From positions 105,686-169,685 of the forward strand of contig CAZCNY010000008.1 in NCBI GenBank assembly GCA_964500675.1: 64,000 nt of DNA. The letters are read 5' to 3'. The translations under genes were made by a program, and so were the position numbers. The notes beneath the pieces were generated by a model. That model saw only the letters and a program-made list of their open reading frames with translations. It searched no databases and was not told where the DNA came from. Shown here in pieces: positions 1 through 9,020 of the stretch. The first letter of the stretch is position 1. Each line of letters begins with the position of its first letter. The stretch is from CAMLJR01 sp964500675 (GTDB lineage: Bacteria; Pseudomonadota; Gammaproteobacteria; Pseudomonadales; CAMLJR01).

Positions 1-1496
1 CGCCGATGAACGGCATTTTGGGGATGTCGGAGCTGTTGCGCGATTCGGGTCTCAGCAACACCCAGCGCCGCTACAACGATATTGTTTATTCGTCGGCCAC
101 CGCGCTGCTCACCGTGATCAACGATATTCTCGATTTCAGCAAAATTCAGGCGGGCCGCATGTCGGTGGAAAAAATTCCGTTCGATCTGCACCGCGTCGCG
201 GTCGATTCGCTCAGTTTATTTCGTCTCAAGGCCGACGAAAAAAATTTGGAATTGCTGTGCGATATCAGACCGAATGCGCCGGCCTGGGTGATCGGCGATC
301 CCACGCGCATCCGTCAAATTCTGATTAATTTTTTGAGCAATGCGATCAAGTTTACCGAGGCTGGGGAAATACGTTTGCAACTGGGTGCGCGCGGCAATTT
401 GATTCGAATCCTCGTCGAGGATACCGGTCCCGGCATTGCGGCGAATGTGCAGCCGCTGTTGTTCGAGTCGTTCATGCAGGGCGATGTCAGCATTGCGCGC
501 CAGCACGGCGGCACCGGCCTAGGGCTTGCGATTACGTCGCAGCTGGCCGAGCTGATGGGCGGCAACGTGGGAGTAGAAAGTCGGCTCGGCAAAGGCAGTA
601 CTTTCTGGGTCGATTTACCGCTGCCCGCCACCGCGAAGCAGGAGGCACCGTCTACTGGAGCGGATTTGGCGGGCAAATCGATTTTGGTCGTCGATGATAA
701 TGTGCATTTCTGTGAGTTGGTTGCCGAAAATGTTCGAAGCTGGGGTATGCATTGGCAGATCGCGCATTCGGGCGCGGAGGCGTTGGCGTGTGTAAGGCAG
801 TTGCGCGAAAAAAACGCGAAATTCGATTTGATCTCCATCGATTTAAAAATGCCGGGCATGAATGGGCTTGAATTAGCGCATCTACTCAAAGCCGAATGCG
901 GTGCCGCGCTGCCGCCGATGCTGTTGCTGACCGCGACCACGGATATTCCACAAAGCGCGACGCGGCGCAGCGCGGGCATTGTATTGGCGCAGGAGAAACC
1001 GTTGCTCGCGGCCGATTTGCGCGCAGCCTTCGCGCAGACGCTCGGGTTGATGCCACCGGTGTCGTCGATTGAACCTAAGCCCGCGGTCACAGAAATGCCG
1101 CAGCATGCGCTGACTGTGTTGGTTGTTGAAGATAATCCCACCAACCAGGTCGTCATTCAGGCGATGCTGCGAAAGCTGGGGCACGATTGTCGGCTGGTGT
1201 CGAGCGGCGACGAGGCCATCGCTATGCTGGAAGCGCGCCGTAACGATTTCGATGTGGTTTTAATGGATTGCGAAATGCCGGGCATGAGCGGTTACGACGC
1301 GACGCGATGCATTCGCACGTTCGAGCGCGAACACCAATTAACGCCTAAAAAAATTGTAGCGCTGACCGCGCATACGCTCGAAGAACATGTCGGTCTTTGC
1401 TATGAGGCCGGCATGGACGGCCACTTGGCCAAGCCGCTCGGCATCAATCAATTGCGTGATTTTCTTGCTCGGCTGAACCCTTCCAGCGTCTGTTGA
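1..1496 (+). CDS. Hybrid sensor histidine kinase, 5' truncated by window edge
   Basis: C-terminal part of a membrane-linked phosphorelay kinase. The frame is open to base 1 and the first residues (TPMNGILGMSELL) are those just after the phospho-accepting His in an H-box, so the His and the whole sensor part lie outside the window. Visible in order: rest of HisKA, HATPase_c with N-box (QILINFLSNAIKF), G1 (DTGPGI) and G2 (GGTGLGLAI), then two receiver domains. The receiver Asp residues lie in SIDLKMPGMNG (codon 840-842) and LMDCEMPGMSG (codon 1266-1268). No HPt domain follows. It is very similar throughout to the next gene, so the missing sensor is probably also a 7TMR-DISM type (inference). 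Signal and output partners are unknown. Confidence 0.93.
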   Translation, partial: PMNGILGMSELLRDSGLSNTQRRYNDIVYSSATALLTVINDILDFSKIQAGRMSVEKIPFDLHRVAVDSLSLFRLKADEKNLELLCDIRPNAPAWVIGDPTRIRQILINFLSNAIKFTEAGEIRLQLGARGNLIRILVEDTGPGIAANVQPLLFESFMQGDVSIARQHGGTGLGLAITSQLAELMGGNVGVESRLGKGSTFWVDLPLPATAKQEAPSTGADLAGKSILVVDDNVHFCELVAENVRSWGMHWQIAHSGAEALACVRQLREKNAKFDLISIDLKMPGMNGLELAHLLKAECGAALPPMLLLTATTDIPQSATRRSAGIVLAQEKPLLAADLRAAFAQTLGLMPPVSSIEPKPAVTEMPQHALTVLVVEDNPTNQVVIQAMLRKLGHDCRLVSSGDEAIAMLEARRNDFDVVLMDCEMPGMSGYDATRCIRTFEREHQLTPKKIVALTAHTLEEHVGLCYEAGMDGHLAKPLGINQLRDFLARLNPSSVC

Positions 1497-1633
1497 TGTT
1501 ATGCGTTGGCCAGCCTGGCGGGCGGGCGCGATCGGGACGATAATTACATTTCCCTCCGGACTTACAACGCGCGTCGCTGCGCACGATTGAGCGATGGTCG
1601 GTCTGCTCACAGAGCAAATAAAGCGGGTAGCTC

Positions 1634-4378
1634 ATGGCAAGAACGGCGTGGTGGATAACCGCATTAATTCTTTGCTGCTGGTGGGTGCCGGCCGAAGCCG
1701 TGCTGCCGGTGCCCACCGATGGCGTTCTGCTGCGCGACAGCGGCGAGCTTTATTATCTGCTCGACAGCAACGACCGCTTGACCTTGAACGAACTGCGTAC
1801 CGGCGATGCGCAATGGCGGCGCGTCGATGCTAAAACCCGCATGCCGCGATCGACCAGTAATCCGCTCTGGTTGCATGTACGCATCGCCGCGCCTTTGCGC
1901 GATCAGGCGATGATTCTGTATCACCCGATAGCCCGGCAGCTTGTGCTCGATGTTTATGTGATCGAACGCGATACGGTGATCGCCCGCTATGAGACCGGCA
2001 TTTCGCGACCGTTCGCATCGAGGCCGCTTGCATACCGCAATTTTTTATTCCCCGTTGCAATGCACGCGGGACAAGCGACCGATATTTATTTGCGCGTGCG
2101 CGGCTACCCGAGCCGGACATTGGGCGTGTTACAGCTCTGGCCCGAACAAAAATTATTGGCGGAGCTGCCGTTGCACGATGCCTTCGAGTGGGCAAATATC
2201 GGAGTGATGTCGGTAACGGCGATGGCAATGTGCGTCGTGTGGCTGTTTGTGCGCGAGCGCGTTATCGGCTTGTTTGCACTGTTCGTGGTTACCCAATTAT
2301 TCAGCTATCTGGCGACACGAGGATATGCCTTCGAATGGTTATGGCCGAATTCGCCCAAAATCGATGTTGCATCCGAACCGTTAGCCGTTTCAATCTCGCT
2401 GATCGTTAACGTCGGTTTTTCCGTCGTGTTTCTCAAAATGCGCGAATATACGCCGCGGCTGCATCGGTTTACCGTCGCGGCGTTGTATGTGTTCGCGGTA
2501 TTCGCCGTGTTGGCGCCCTTCTACCCCATCGTGATCGAGACCATCGGTGTCTTCAGTCTCCTCGTGATGTATTTATTTTTATTGGCTGTCAGTATTTATC
2601 TGTTCATGGGGGGCAAGAACCGTCTTTATTCCGGAATGTTTTTGTTATCTTCCGGCGTCTACATGCTGTTCGCCGTCACGGTATTGACGACATCGCTCAT
2701 TGGTTTTTATTCGTGGTGGTACTCGCTGCATCTCATCGATCTCGGACAATTGATTCGCATTTTGATATTGGCGGGATGTCTCGGTTATCGTTTTCGCGAA
2801 ACGGTGCGCAGCGAAGAAAGCGCGCATGCCGACGCGCGCGCGAAAAGCGAATTTCTCGCGCGCATGAGCCACGAAATTCGCACGCCGATGAACGGCATTC
2901 TCGGTATGTCGGAATTGCTGCGCGATGCGGGGCTCAACAATACGCAACGCCGCTACAATGAAATCGTCTATGCGTCGGCGACGTCGTTGCTTACCATCAT
3001 CAACGACATTCTCGATTTCAGCAAAATCCAAGCGGGACGCCTGGCGGTGGAAAACGTGCCGCTCGATTTGCACCGGCTCGCGGTCGATGCGCTGACATTG
3101 TTTCGCATGAAAGCCGATGAAAAAAATATTGAAATGCTTTGCGATATTCGACCCAATGTTGCCGCATGGGTAATGGGCGACCCCACGCGCATCCGTCAGA
3201 TTCTGATCAATTTGTTGAGCAACGCCATTAAATTTACCGAAGCGGGTGAAATTCGCTTACGCATCAGTAAAAACGGCGAACGCACACGTATCGCGGTCAT
3301 CGATACCGGTCCCGGTATTCCGCCCGAAACACAATCGCGTCTGTTCGAATCGTTTATGCAGGCCGATGCCAGTATCGCGCGCCGTCACGGCGGTACCGGC
3401 CTGGGTCTCGCGATTTCCTTGCAACTCGCTGAGTTGATGGGCGGCAAAATCGGTGTGCAAAGCCAACCCGGTAGAGGCAGCACGTTCTGGATTGAATTAC
3501 CTTTGCCGGCGACCGCGAAGCAGGAGCCGTCATCGAGCGTATTGGATTTGCAAAATAAATGCGTGCTCGTCGTGGACGATAACGTTCACTTCTGCGAACT
3601 GGTGGCGGAGAGCGTGAAAAGTTGGGGCATGCATCTGCACATCGCGCATTCGGGCGCTCAGGCGTTGGCGCGCGTACGCGAGCTGCGCCAAAAAAATACG
3701 AATTTCGATGTGATCTCAATCGATTTGAAAATGCCGGGCATGAATGGGCTTGAACTGGCGCGAGCACTCAACGTTGAATGCGGCGCGGCGCTGCCGCCGT
3801 TGCTGTTATTGACCGCGACAATCGATATTCCGCCAAATACCGTACTGCGTGAAGCGGGCATCGTGCTGGCGCAAGAAAAGCCGCTGCTTGCCGCCGATTT
3901 GCGCGAAGCCTTCGCGCGCGCCTTGGGCTTGATGGCGGCACCGGCACCGAGCGCGCTATCCGCAGCGTTCGATGAAGTGCCGGGCGCGGCACTGACGGTG
4001 TTGGTGGTGGAGGACAACCCTACCAACCAGTTGGTTATTCAGACGATGTTGGAAAAACTGGGAAATACCTGTTTGCTCGCGGTGGACGGCGCGCAAGCTA
4101 TCGCTATGTATGAATCGCGCCACGCTGATTTGAATTTAATTCTGATGGATTGCGACATGCCGGACATGAGCGGCTACGAGACGACGCGGCGAATTCGCCA
4201 CTACGAGCGCGAGTACCGTCTTCCACATAAAACCATCATCGCGCTGACCGCGCATACATTGGATGAGCAAATCGCGGAATGCTACCAAGCGGGCATGGAT
4301 AAACATTTGGCCAAGCCGCTTGGCATCAATCAGTTGCGCGATTTTCTCGCCGAACTGAATGGCTCCGCGGTGCATTGA
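1634..4378 (+). CDS. 7TMR-DISM hybrid histidine kinase with two receiver domains
   Basis: Complete 914-residue sensor kinase. A signal peptide (about 1-22) precedes a periplasmic beta domain like 7TMR-DISMED2 (about 35-160), then about seven membrane helices (about 185-390), HisKA with SHEIRTPMNG (His413), HATPase_c (QILINLLSNAIKF, DTGPGIP, GGTGLGLAI) and two receivers with Asp697 (SIDLKMPGMNG) and Asp839 (LMDCDMPDMSG). 7TMR-DISM sensors are thought to read carbohydrate-like or other small ligands; the ligand here is unknown. It is the downstream member of a tandem pair; the kinase and receiver parts of the two are nearly superimposable. Start is ATG at 1634, with only a weak purine-rich stretch upstream. 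No separate regulator gene is adjacent. Confidence 0.93.
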   Translation: MARTAWWITALILCCWWVPAEAVLPVPTDGVLLRDSGELYYLLDSNDRLTLNELRTGDAQWRRVDAKTRMPRSTSNPLWLHVRIAAPLRDQAMILYHPIARQLVLDVYVIERDTVIARYETGISRPFASRPLAYRNFLFPVAMHAGQATDIYLRVRGYPSRTLGVLQLWPEQKLLAELPLHDAFEWANIGVMSVTAMAMCVVWLFVRERVIGLFALFVVTQLFSYLATRGYAFEWLWPNSPKIDVASEPLAVSISLIVNVGFSVVFLKMREYTPRLHRFTVAALYVFAVFAVLAPFYPIVIETIGVFSLLVMYLFLLAVSIYLFMGGKNRLYSGMFLLSSGVYMLFAVTVLTTSLIGFYSWWYSLHLIDLGQLIRILILAGCLGYRFRETVRSEESAHADARAKSEFLARMSHEIRTPMNGILGMSELLRDAGLNNTQRRYNEIVYASATSLLTIINDILDFSKIQAGRLAVENVPLDLHRLAVDALTLFRMKADEKNIEMLCDIRPNVAAWVMGDPTRIRQILINLLSNAIKFTEAGEIRLRISKNGERTRIAVIDTGPGIPPETQSRLFESFMQADASIARRHGGTGLGLAISLQLAELMGGKIGVQSQPGRGSTFWIELPLPATAKQEPSSSVLDLQNKCVLVVDDNVHFCELVAESVKSWGMHLHIAHSGAQALARVRELRQKNTNFDVISIDLKMPGMNGLELARALNVECGAALPPLLLLTATIDIPPNTVLREAGIVLAQEKPLLAADLREAFARALGLMAAPAPSALSAAFDEVPGAALTVLVVEDNPTNQLVIQTMLEKLGNTCLLAVDGAQAIAMYESRHADLNLILMDCDMPDMSGYETTRRIRHYEREYRLPHKTIIALTAHTLDEQIAECYQAGMDKHLAKPLGINQLRDFLAELNGSAVH

Positions 4379-4402
4379 ATCGCGCAAGCTCGCCGCTGTG
4401 CA

Positions 4403-5239
4403 CTACATCGTGCCCAGCGTGATGCTGACGGGGCAGTGATCGCTACCCGTGATCCCCGGATGAATCTCCGCATTTTTAATTTTGTCCTTTAAACTGGCGG
4501 AGACCAGCACGTAATCGATTCTCCACCCGACATTGCGTTCGCGCGAATTCGCGAAATGACTCCACCAGGTGTAATAATCATTGCCCTGCTTGAATAAGCG
4601 CAGCGTGTCGATAAATCCCGCGTCGATAAAATTTTGAAAACCTTCGCGCTCTTCGAGCGTAAAACCTTTTTTGCCGCGATTGGGTTTCGGATTGGCCAGA
4701 TCGAGTTCGGTGTGCGCGACATTGAGATCGCCGCAAAAAATCACCGGTTTCTTTTCTTCGAGATATTTGCAGTACGCGAGAAACGCCGGGTCCCAATGTT
4801 TGTGGCGAAGTTCGAGGCGGCTTAAATCGTCCTTCGCATTCGGTGTGTACACCGTCACCACATAAAATTTATCGAACTCGGCAGCGATAACGCGACCCTC
4901 GGTGGTGGCATCACGCGCGGCGTCATCGACAAAATCGTAGCGCTCAGCGCTGCCGTTAGGGTGGGTGCCGTCGTAACGTTGGACGAAGGCATCGGGAAAG
5001 CCGTTGATGACGGCAAGCGGTTTTTTTTTGCTGAAAATCGCCGTGCCGGAATAACCTTTTTTCTCGGCCGAATTCCAATATTCGCAATAATCGGGCAGAT
5101 CGATTGCTACCTGACCGCGCTCGGCCTTCGTTTCTTGCAGACATAAAATATCGGGCCGATGCGTTTCAATAAACGGCGCGAACAAACCTTTCTTGATAAC
5201 GGCGCGAATACCGTTGACATTCCACGAATAGATTTTCAT
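4403..5239 (-). CDS. xthA: Exodeoxyribonuclease III
   Basis: 278-residue endonuclease/exonuclease/phosphatase-fold enzyme that cuts at abasic sites and trims 3' ends in base excision repair. It starts with MKIYSWNVNGIRA and keeps LQETK (metal-binding Glu), YTPNA, GDLNVAH, WRIDYVLVS and the terminal GSDHCP with the catalytic His. Length matches the ExoA/XthA family. It is convergent with the histidine kinase, whose stop is 24 bp away, and follows the ABC exporter gene on the same strand after about 70 bp, so it may be co-transcribed. Nothing unusual seen. Confidence 0.95.
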   Translation of the reverse strand: MKIYSWNVNGIRAVIKKGLFAPFIETHRPDILCLQETKAERGQVAIDLPDYCEYWNSAEKKGYSGTAIFSKKKPLAVINGFPDAFVQRYDGTHPNGSAERYDFVDDAARDATTEGRVIAAEFDKFYVVTVYTPNAKDDLSRLELRHKHWDPAFLAYCKYLEEKKPVIFCGDLNVAHTELDLANPKPNRGKKGFTLEEREGFQNFIDAGFIDTLRLFKQGNDYYTWWSHFANSRERNVGWRIDYVLVSASLKDKIKNAEIHPGITGSDHCPVSITLGTM

Positions 5240-5308
5240 AACGAGCTTGTCACCATGACGCTAAGCCGGTTCGCAATGCCGGCCCGAAATCGATGCCGTG
5301 CGAAAAAA

Positions 5309-7132
5309 TCAGGCAGCGCGAACATCGCTGGTATTTCTGGAATCTTCTTCCTGTTGCAGGCGCCACATTTCGGCGAACTTGCCGTCGTGCTCGATCAGCT
5401 CCTGAAACTTACCGCGTTCGACGATGCGCCCGTGTTCCATCACGAGAATTTGATCGGCGTCGACAACGGTCGACAGCCGGTGCGCGATAATCAGTGTGGT
5501 GCGCTCGGCGGAGATGTCCTTGAGTTCGGCTTGGATGGCTTTTTCCGTGCGCGAATCGAGCGCCGATGTGGCTTCATCGAAAATCAAAATCGCGGGCCGT
5601 TTCAAAATCGTGCGCGCAATTGCAACGCGCTGTTTTTCGCCGCCCGATAATTTCAAGCCGCGCTCACCCACGGTGGCATCGTAACCATCGGGCAATTGCT
5701 CGATGAAATGATGGATGTGCGCGGCTTTTGCGGCGGCGATGACTTCGTCGCGCGTTGCCCCGGGTCGGCCGTAGGCAATGTTGTAGTAAATTGTGTCGTT
5801 GAACAGCACGGTATCCTGCGGCACGATGCCGAGCGCCGCGCGCAGCGATACCTGTTGTACCGCGCGAATATCCTGGCCGTCGATCAGAATGCGGCCCGCA
5901 TTGACATCGTAGAAACGAAACAGCAGGCGCGACAATGTCGATTTACCCGCGCCGCTCGAACCCACCACCGCGACGGTATGCCCGGCCGGAATTTCAAAGC
6001 TGGTGTCGAACAAAATCTGACGTCTGCCGTCGTAGCCGAATTCGACGTGTTCAAAGCGAATGCCGGCACCGCGCGCTACATCCAACGGTTTTGCATCGGG
6101 CGCATCCTCGATCTCGCGATTTTCGTTGAGCAGTCCGAACATTTTCTCCAAATCGGTAAGCGCCTGTTTGATTTCGCGATACATGACGCCGAGAAAATTG
6201 AGCGGAATGTAAAGCTGCACGAGCAGGCCATTGATCATGACGAGATCGCCGAGCGTCATGTTGCCGGCGACGATGCCGACCGCCGCGCGCCACATCAGCA
6301 GCGAAACCGCGATGGCGATGACAAAACTCTGCGCGCAATTCAACAGGCCGAGCGAGGTTTCATTTTTTACCGCAGCGCTTTCGAAGCGCTGTAAATTATG
6401 GTCGTAACGCTGCGCTTCATATTCTTCATTGCTGAAATATTTGACCGTTTCGTAGTTCAGCAGCGAATCGATCGCTTTGGTGTTGGCCTTCGAGTCCATA
6501 TCGTTCATCGTGCGCCGGTGCTGCGTGCGCCATTCGGTGATCGCGATGGTGGTGCCGATATAAATAAGCAACGCGGCGAGCGCGATGAGCGCGAACCAAA
6601 AATCGAATTTGACCAGCAGCAGGCCGCATACCAACGCGATTTCCAACAGCGTCGGGATAATGCTGAACAATGCAAAACTCATTACCGTGGCGATGCCGCG
6701 CGTACCGCGTTCGATATCGCGCGAGACGCCGCCGGTCTGACGTTCGAGGTGAAAGCGCAAACTCAGCGCGTGCAGATGGCGAAACACGTTGAGCGCAACA
6801 CGCCGCATCGCGCGTTGCGTGACGCGCACGAACACGATATCGCGCAATTCGGCGAACAGCGTTGACGACAGCCGCAGCACACCGTAACCGACGAGCAGCA
6901 TCGCGGGCACGGCGAGCATCGCGGTACCCGGCGTCAGCGTATCGACGATGCGTTTCATTAAGAGCGGCACACCGATATTCGCGAGCTTGGCGATGACGAG
7001 GAAGCTCATCGCCATCACCACGCGACCGCGGTACTCCCATAAATACGGCAGCAACATGCGTATCACACGCCAGTCGCCCGTGGCTGTGCTGCGATCGCTG
7101 AGGGTCGAACGCGAATGCGGATTGCGATTCAT
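5309..7132 (-). CDS. ABC exporter, Atm1/HMT1 type (fused permease-ATPase)
   Basis: 607-residue half-transporter. The N-terminal half is a six-helix type I exporter membrane domain. The C-terminal half is an ATPase with Walker A (GSSGAGKST), signature LSGGEKQRVAIAR, Walker B (ILIFDEATSALD) and H-loop (IIAHRLSTV). Overall it resembles bacterial Atm1 proteins that export glutathione conjugates or heavy-metal thiolates; the substrate is inferred from family only. Its ATG lies one base after the stop of the DUF3443 gene (TAA-A-ATG), so translation is likely coupled to that lipoprotein. That linkage is unusual for Atm1 genes and may point to a shared job. Confidence 0.9.
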   Translation of the reverse strand: MNRNPHSRSTLSDRSTATGDWRVIRMLLPYLWEYRGRVVMAMSFLVIAKLANIGVPLLMKRIVDTLTPGTAMLAVPAMLLVGYGVLRLSSTLFAELRDIVFVRVTQRAMRRVALNVFRHLHALSLRFHLERQTGGVSRDIERGTRGIATVMSFALFSIIPTLLEIALVCGLLLVKFDFWFALIALAALLIYIGTTIAITEWRTQHRRTMNDMDSKANTKAIDSLLNYETVKYFSNEEYEAQRYDHNLQRFESAAVKNETSLGLLNCAQSFVIAIAVSLLMWRAAVGIVAGNMTLGDLVMINGLLVQLYIPLNFLGVMYREIKQALTDLEKMFGLLNENREIEDAPDAKPLDVARGAGIRFEHVEFGYDGRRQILFDTSFEIPAGHTVAVVGSSGAGKSTLSRLLFRFYDVNAGRILIDGQDIRAVQQVSLRAALGIVPQDTVLFNDTIYYNIAYGRPGATRDEVIAAAKAAHIHHFIEQLPDGYDATVGERGLKLSGGEKQRVAIARTILKRPAILIFDEATSALDSRTEKAIQAELKDISAERTTLIIAHRLSTVVDADQILVMEHGRIVERGKFQELIEHDGKFAEMWRLQQEEDSRNTSDVRAA

Positions 7133-7133
7133 T

Positions 7134-8345
7134 TTAAAATGCTACGTAGGGACCGCCGGGATTGGTTTCGAGCGCTGTGTAAACTTTGCGGCCGAAGAAA
7201 AATGGCAGGCCCCAATCAAAGTCACCCAACGAATAGGCGGCCAAATTGCTAAATGCATTGGCATTGCCATTCAATGAATCGGTATTGGCCACATTGAAGC
7301 TAACCGGCGAGCTGACATTATTCTGACCTCGAATCGTTGCGGACAGGTGTAGCGTCGATGCCGGGCAGAAGAACGGCGGAAAGTCCTGGCACTGAGGAAT
7401 AGAGTCGTCGGTGAAATACAGCGCGTTCGAGCCGCTATCGATAAAACTCGCGGTTTGGTCGGAGCCGCTATACGTAGTTGTTAGATAGCCGCCGTTATCG
7501 ACTGTAAACACTTGTGCACTGCCTAACATATTATTGTCGCGTGTATTGATGCCAAAGATCATCCAGCCATCGGCACGCGTAGCGCCGTTATTTGAAATTG
7601 CGGGTAGCTGGATAACGACGCCGTTGTTATCGCTGGCGAATACCGCTACGGGGTTTTGTACTTGGCGTGTCGTATCTGCTGCTGTTTCAACGCAGCTCGC
7701 GGTTGTGGTGCAATCATAGTAATAATCATTTTGAGGATTTAAACAGCTGGTTCCGCAATCTTCGCTAAAATGTCCGACACCGAGAATTGCATTGCCTCCC
7801 AGATCTTGTGCGGTGGCGATTTCGAGCGGCGTCACCGCCGGATTACTGTTTTTCAGACAGGTGGCTGGCGCGGTTCCATAACTGCTATCCGCGGCAATTT
7901 GAATACGGACCGATTGTGCGATCTTGCCGCCGATCTTCACGTCTGCAGTGCGCACCGGACCCCACATATAAGAGCCATCGAGAAACGGTATGCACTCCGC
8001 CAGCGTATGACCCGCGACCAGCTGTTGTTGAGGCAGCGATAAACCGTTCAGCGCCGACGCGAGTACGCGCAAGCCCGTCGATCCGGTATCGATCATAACG
8101 TTGTTGATGGTTTGGCACTGCGTTGTGCTGCCCGGATAGCAAACGGTGACGCTGGTATAAGCGATGTTGGGCAGCGCAAAAGCCCCGCCGTTGACGGAAA
8201 TTGCCGCCACGTTGTCGCCAGTCGGGGCTGTCGATGTGGCGCCACCCGACGCCAGCTGCTCATTGCTGCCGCCGCTGCCGCCTCCGCACGCCGCAAGCAG
8301 TGTCGATAATCCGATGGTGAGCAGTAGTTGTAGGAAACGTTGCAC
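7134..8345 (-). CDS. DUF3443 lipoprotein, pepsin-like aspartic protease candidate
   Basis: 403 residues, GTG start with AGGA seven bases upstream. A lipoprotein signal ends in LLAAC (Cys20). The body matches the uncharacterised DUF3443 family known from Burkholderia and relatives. It carries the landmarks of a two-lobed pepsin fold in order: MIDTGSTGLRV (Asp86), NAILGVG (about 185-191, cf. pepsin ILGLG), GWMIFGI (about 260-266), SFIDSGSNALYF (Asp303) and a C-terminal PFFFGRKVYTALE (cf. the final LG..FL..YY.VFD strand). Many Cys residues (CxxxC and CxxxxxC pairs) suggest disulfides in the envelope. Protease activity is inference; the family assignment is from recall. It lies between DUF2844 and the ABC exporter in one leftward unit. 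Confidence 0.85.
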   Translation of the reverse strand: MQRFLQLLLTIGLSTLLAACGGGSGGSNEQLASGGATSTAPTGDNVAAISVNGGAFALPNIAYTSVTVCYPGSTTQCQTINNVMIDTGSTGLRVLASALNGLSLPQQQLVAGHTLAECIPFLDGSYMWGPVRTADVKIGGKIAQSVRIQIAADSSYGTAPATCLKNSNPAVTPLEIATAQDLGGNAILGVGHFSEDCGTSCLNPQNDYYYDCTTTASCVETAADTTRQVQNPVAVFASDNNGVVIQLPAISNNGATRADGWMIFGINTRDNNMLGSAQVFTVDNGGYLTTTYSGSDQTASFIDSGSNALYFTDDSIPQCQDFPPFFCPASTLHLSATIRGQNNVSSPVSFNVANTDSLNGNANAFSNLAAYSLGDFDWGLPFFFGRKVYTALETNPGGPYVAF

Positions 8346-8350
8346 GGCGA

Positions 8351-8434
8351 AGTCCTGTTAAATTTTAAGTCCTGTTAAGTTTTAAGCTCTGTTGAATTCC
8401 AGTTCTGTTGAACTCTAAGCCCTATTGAATTTCT
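8351..8434. repeat. Imperfect 17-bp tandem repeat, five units
   Basis: Five head-to-tail units beginning at 8351, 8368, 8385, 8401 and 8418. The first two units differ at one base; the third is 16 bp and the last two are more diverged. The array fills the gap between the DUF2844 stop (8422) and the DUF3443 GTG start (8345), and runs a few codons into the DUF2844 3' end. On the coding (minus) strand the two units nearest DUF3443 carry AACAGGACT, so one copy supplies the ribosome binding site for that gene. Confidence 0.8.
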
Positions 8435-8877
8435 GCGATGGACACTTGTGGCGGCAGCAAGCTCGGAACATAAGCGCGGCCGGAAAACGCGCGCATGTGG
8501 CCGTTCGACTCCACCACAAGATCGTTTTGCCGCAACGCAACGGGGCCGCGAATACCGCGGGCGCGGCGCTCGTCCATGGCGCTGCGAAACGCTGGGAAAT
8601 AATCGCCAAGCAATTGTGTTAGATCGGGAAGATTGGGTCCCTTCCACGCCACCGCAAACACCACGCCCTGCGCGGATACGTATTCGCGCACAGTAATGCC
8701 GGAATCGGTTTGCAGCGTATGCACGCTGTAGCCGTTGCTCGGTGCGGCGCGCAGCTGCGCGCGCAGCTGTATTTTGTCGGTCGCAACGGAATCGACGCGA
8801 CCGCCCAGCGCCGCCATAACAGGTAGCGGCGCGGTGACCAATAATGCGGCTAAAAAAACAGTGTTCAGGCGTTGCAT
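8422..8877 (-). CDS. DUF2844 family secreted protein
   Basis: About 151 residues from the ATG at 8877 (MQRLNTVFLAALLV...), chosen because a clear Sec signal peptide (cleavage near PVMAALGG) starts there; the frame stays open upstream to 8934. The mature part has the pattern of DUF2844, a small envelope family of unknown function that is often encoded next to DUF3443. Visible segments are LGG-VDS near the N-terminus, YSVHTLQTDSGITVREYVS and VFAVAWKGPNLPDLTQLLG. It has no Cys in the mature chain. As the upstream partner of a candidate protease it could be a substrate, chaperone or inhibitor (speculation). It is first in the leftward unit DUF2844-DUF3443-ABC exporter. Confidence 0.85.
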   Translation of the reverse strand: MQRLNTVFLAALLVTAPLPVMAALGGRVDSVATDKIQLRAQLRAAPSNGYSVHTLQTDSGITVREYVSAQGVVFAVAWKGPNLPDLTQLLGDYFPAFRSAMDERRARGIRGPVALRQNDLVVESNGHMRAFSGRAYVPSLLPPQVSIAEIQ

Positions 8878-9020
8878 CACAACGGTTACCCGCAAGTCAG
8901 TAGGACATCGAGTCCAATGGCGCACCGAGTCCAATCAATAGTGTATCGAACAACGTATAACATTAATTATTACAGCTGGGCCGCAGGATACCATTCCGGA
9001 TAACAATAATGTGCGGACGA

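Noticed and set aside
314..1156. 280-codon minus-strand ORF opposite the first kinase
   Set aside because: It mirrors the codon pattern of a well supported kinase on the other strand and has no protein-like features or ribosome site.
8351..8434. Tandem array considered as a CRISPR
   Set aside because: Units are head-to-tail without spacers, only 17 bp, and overlap a coding end.
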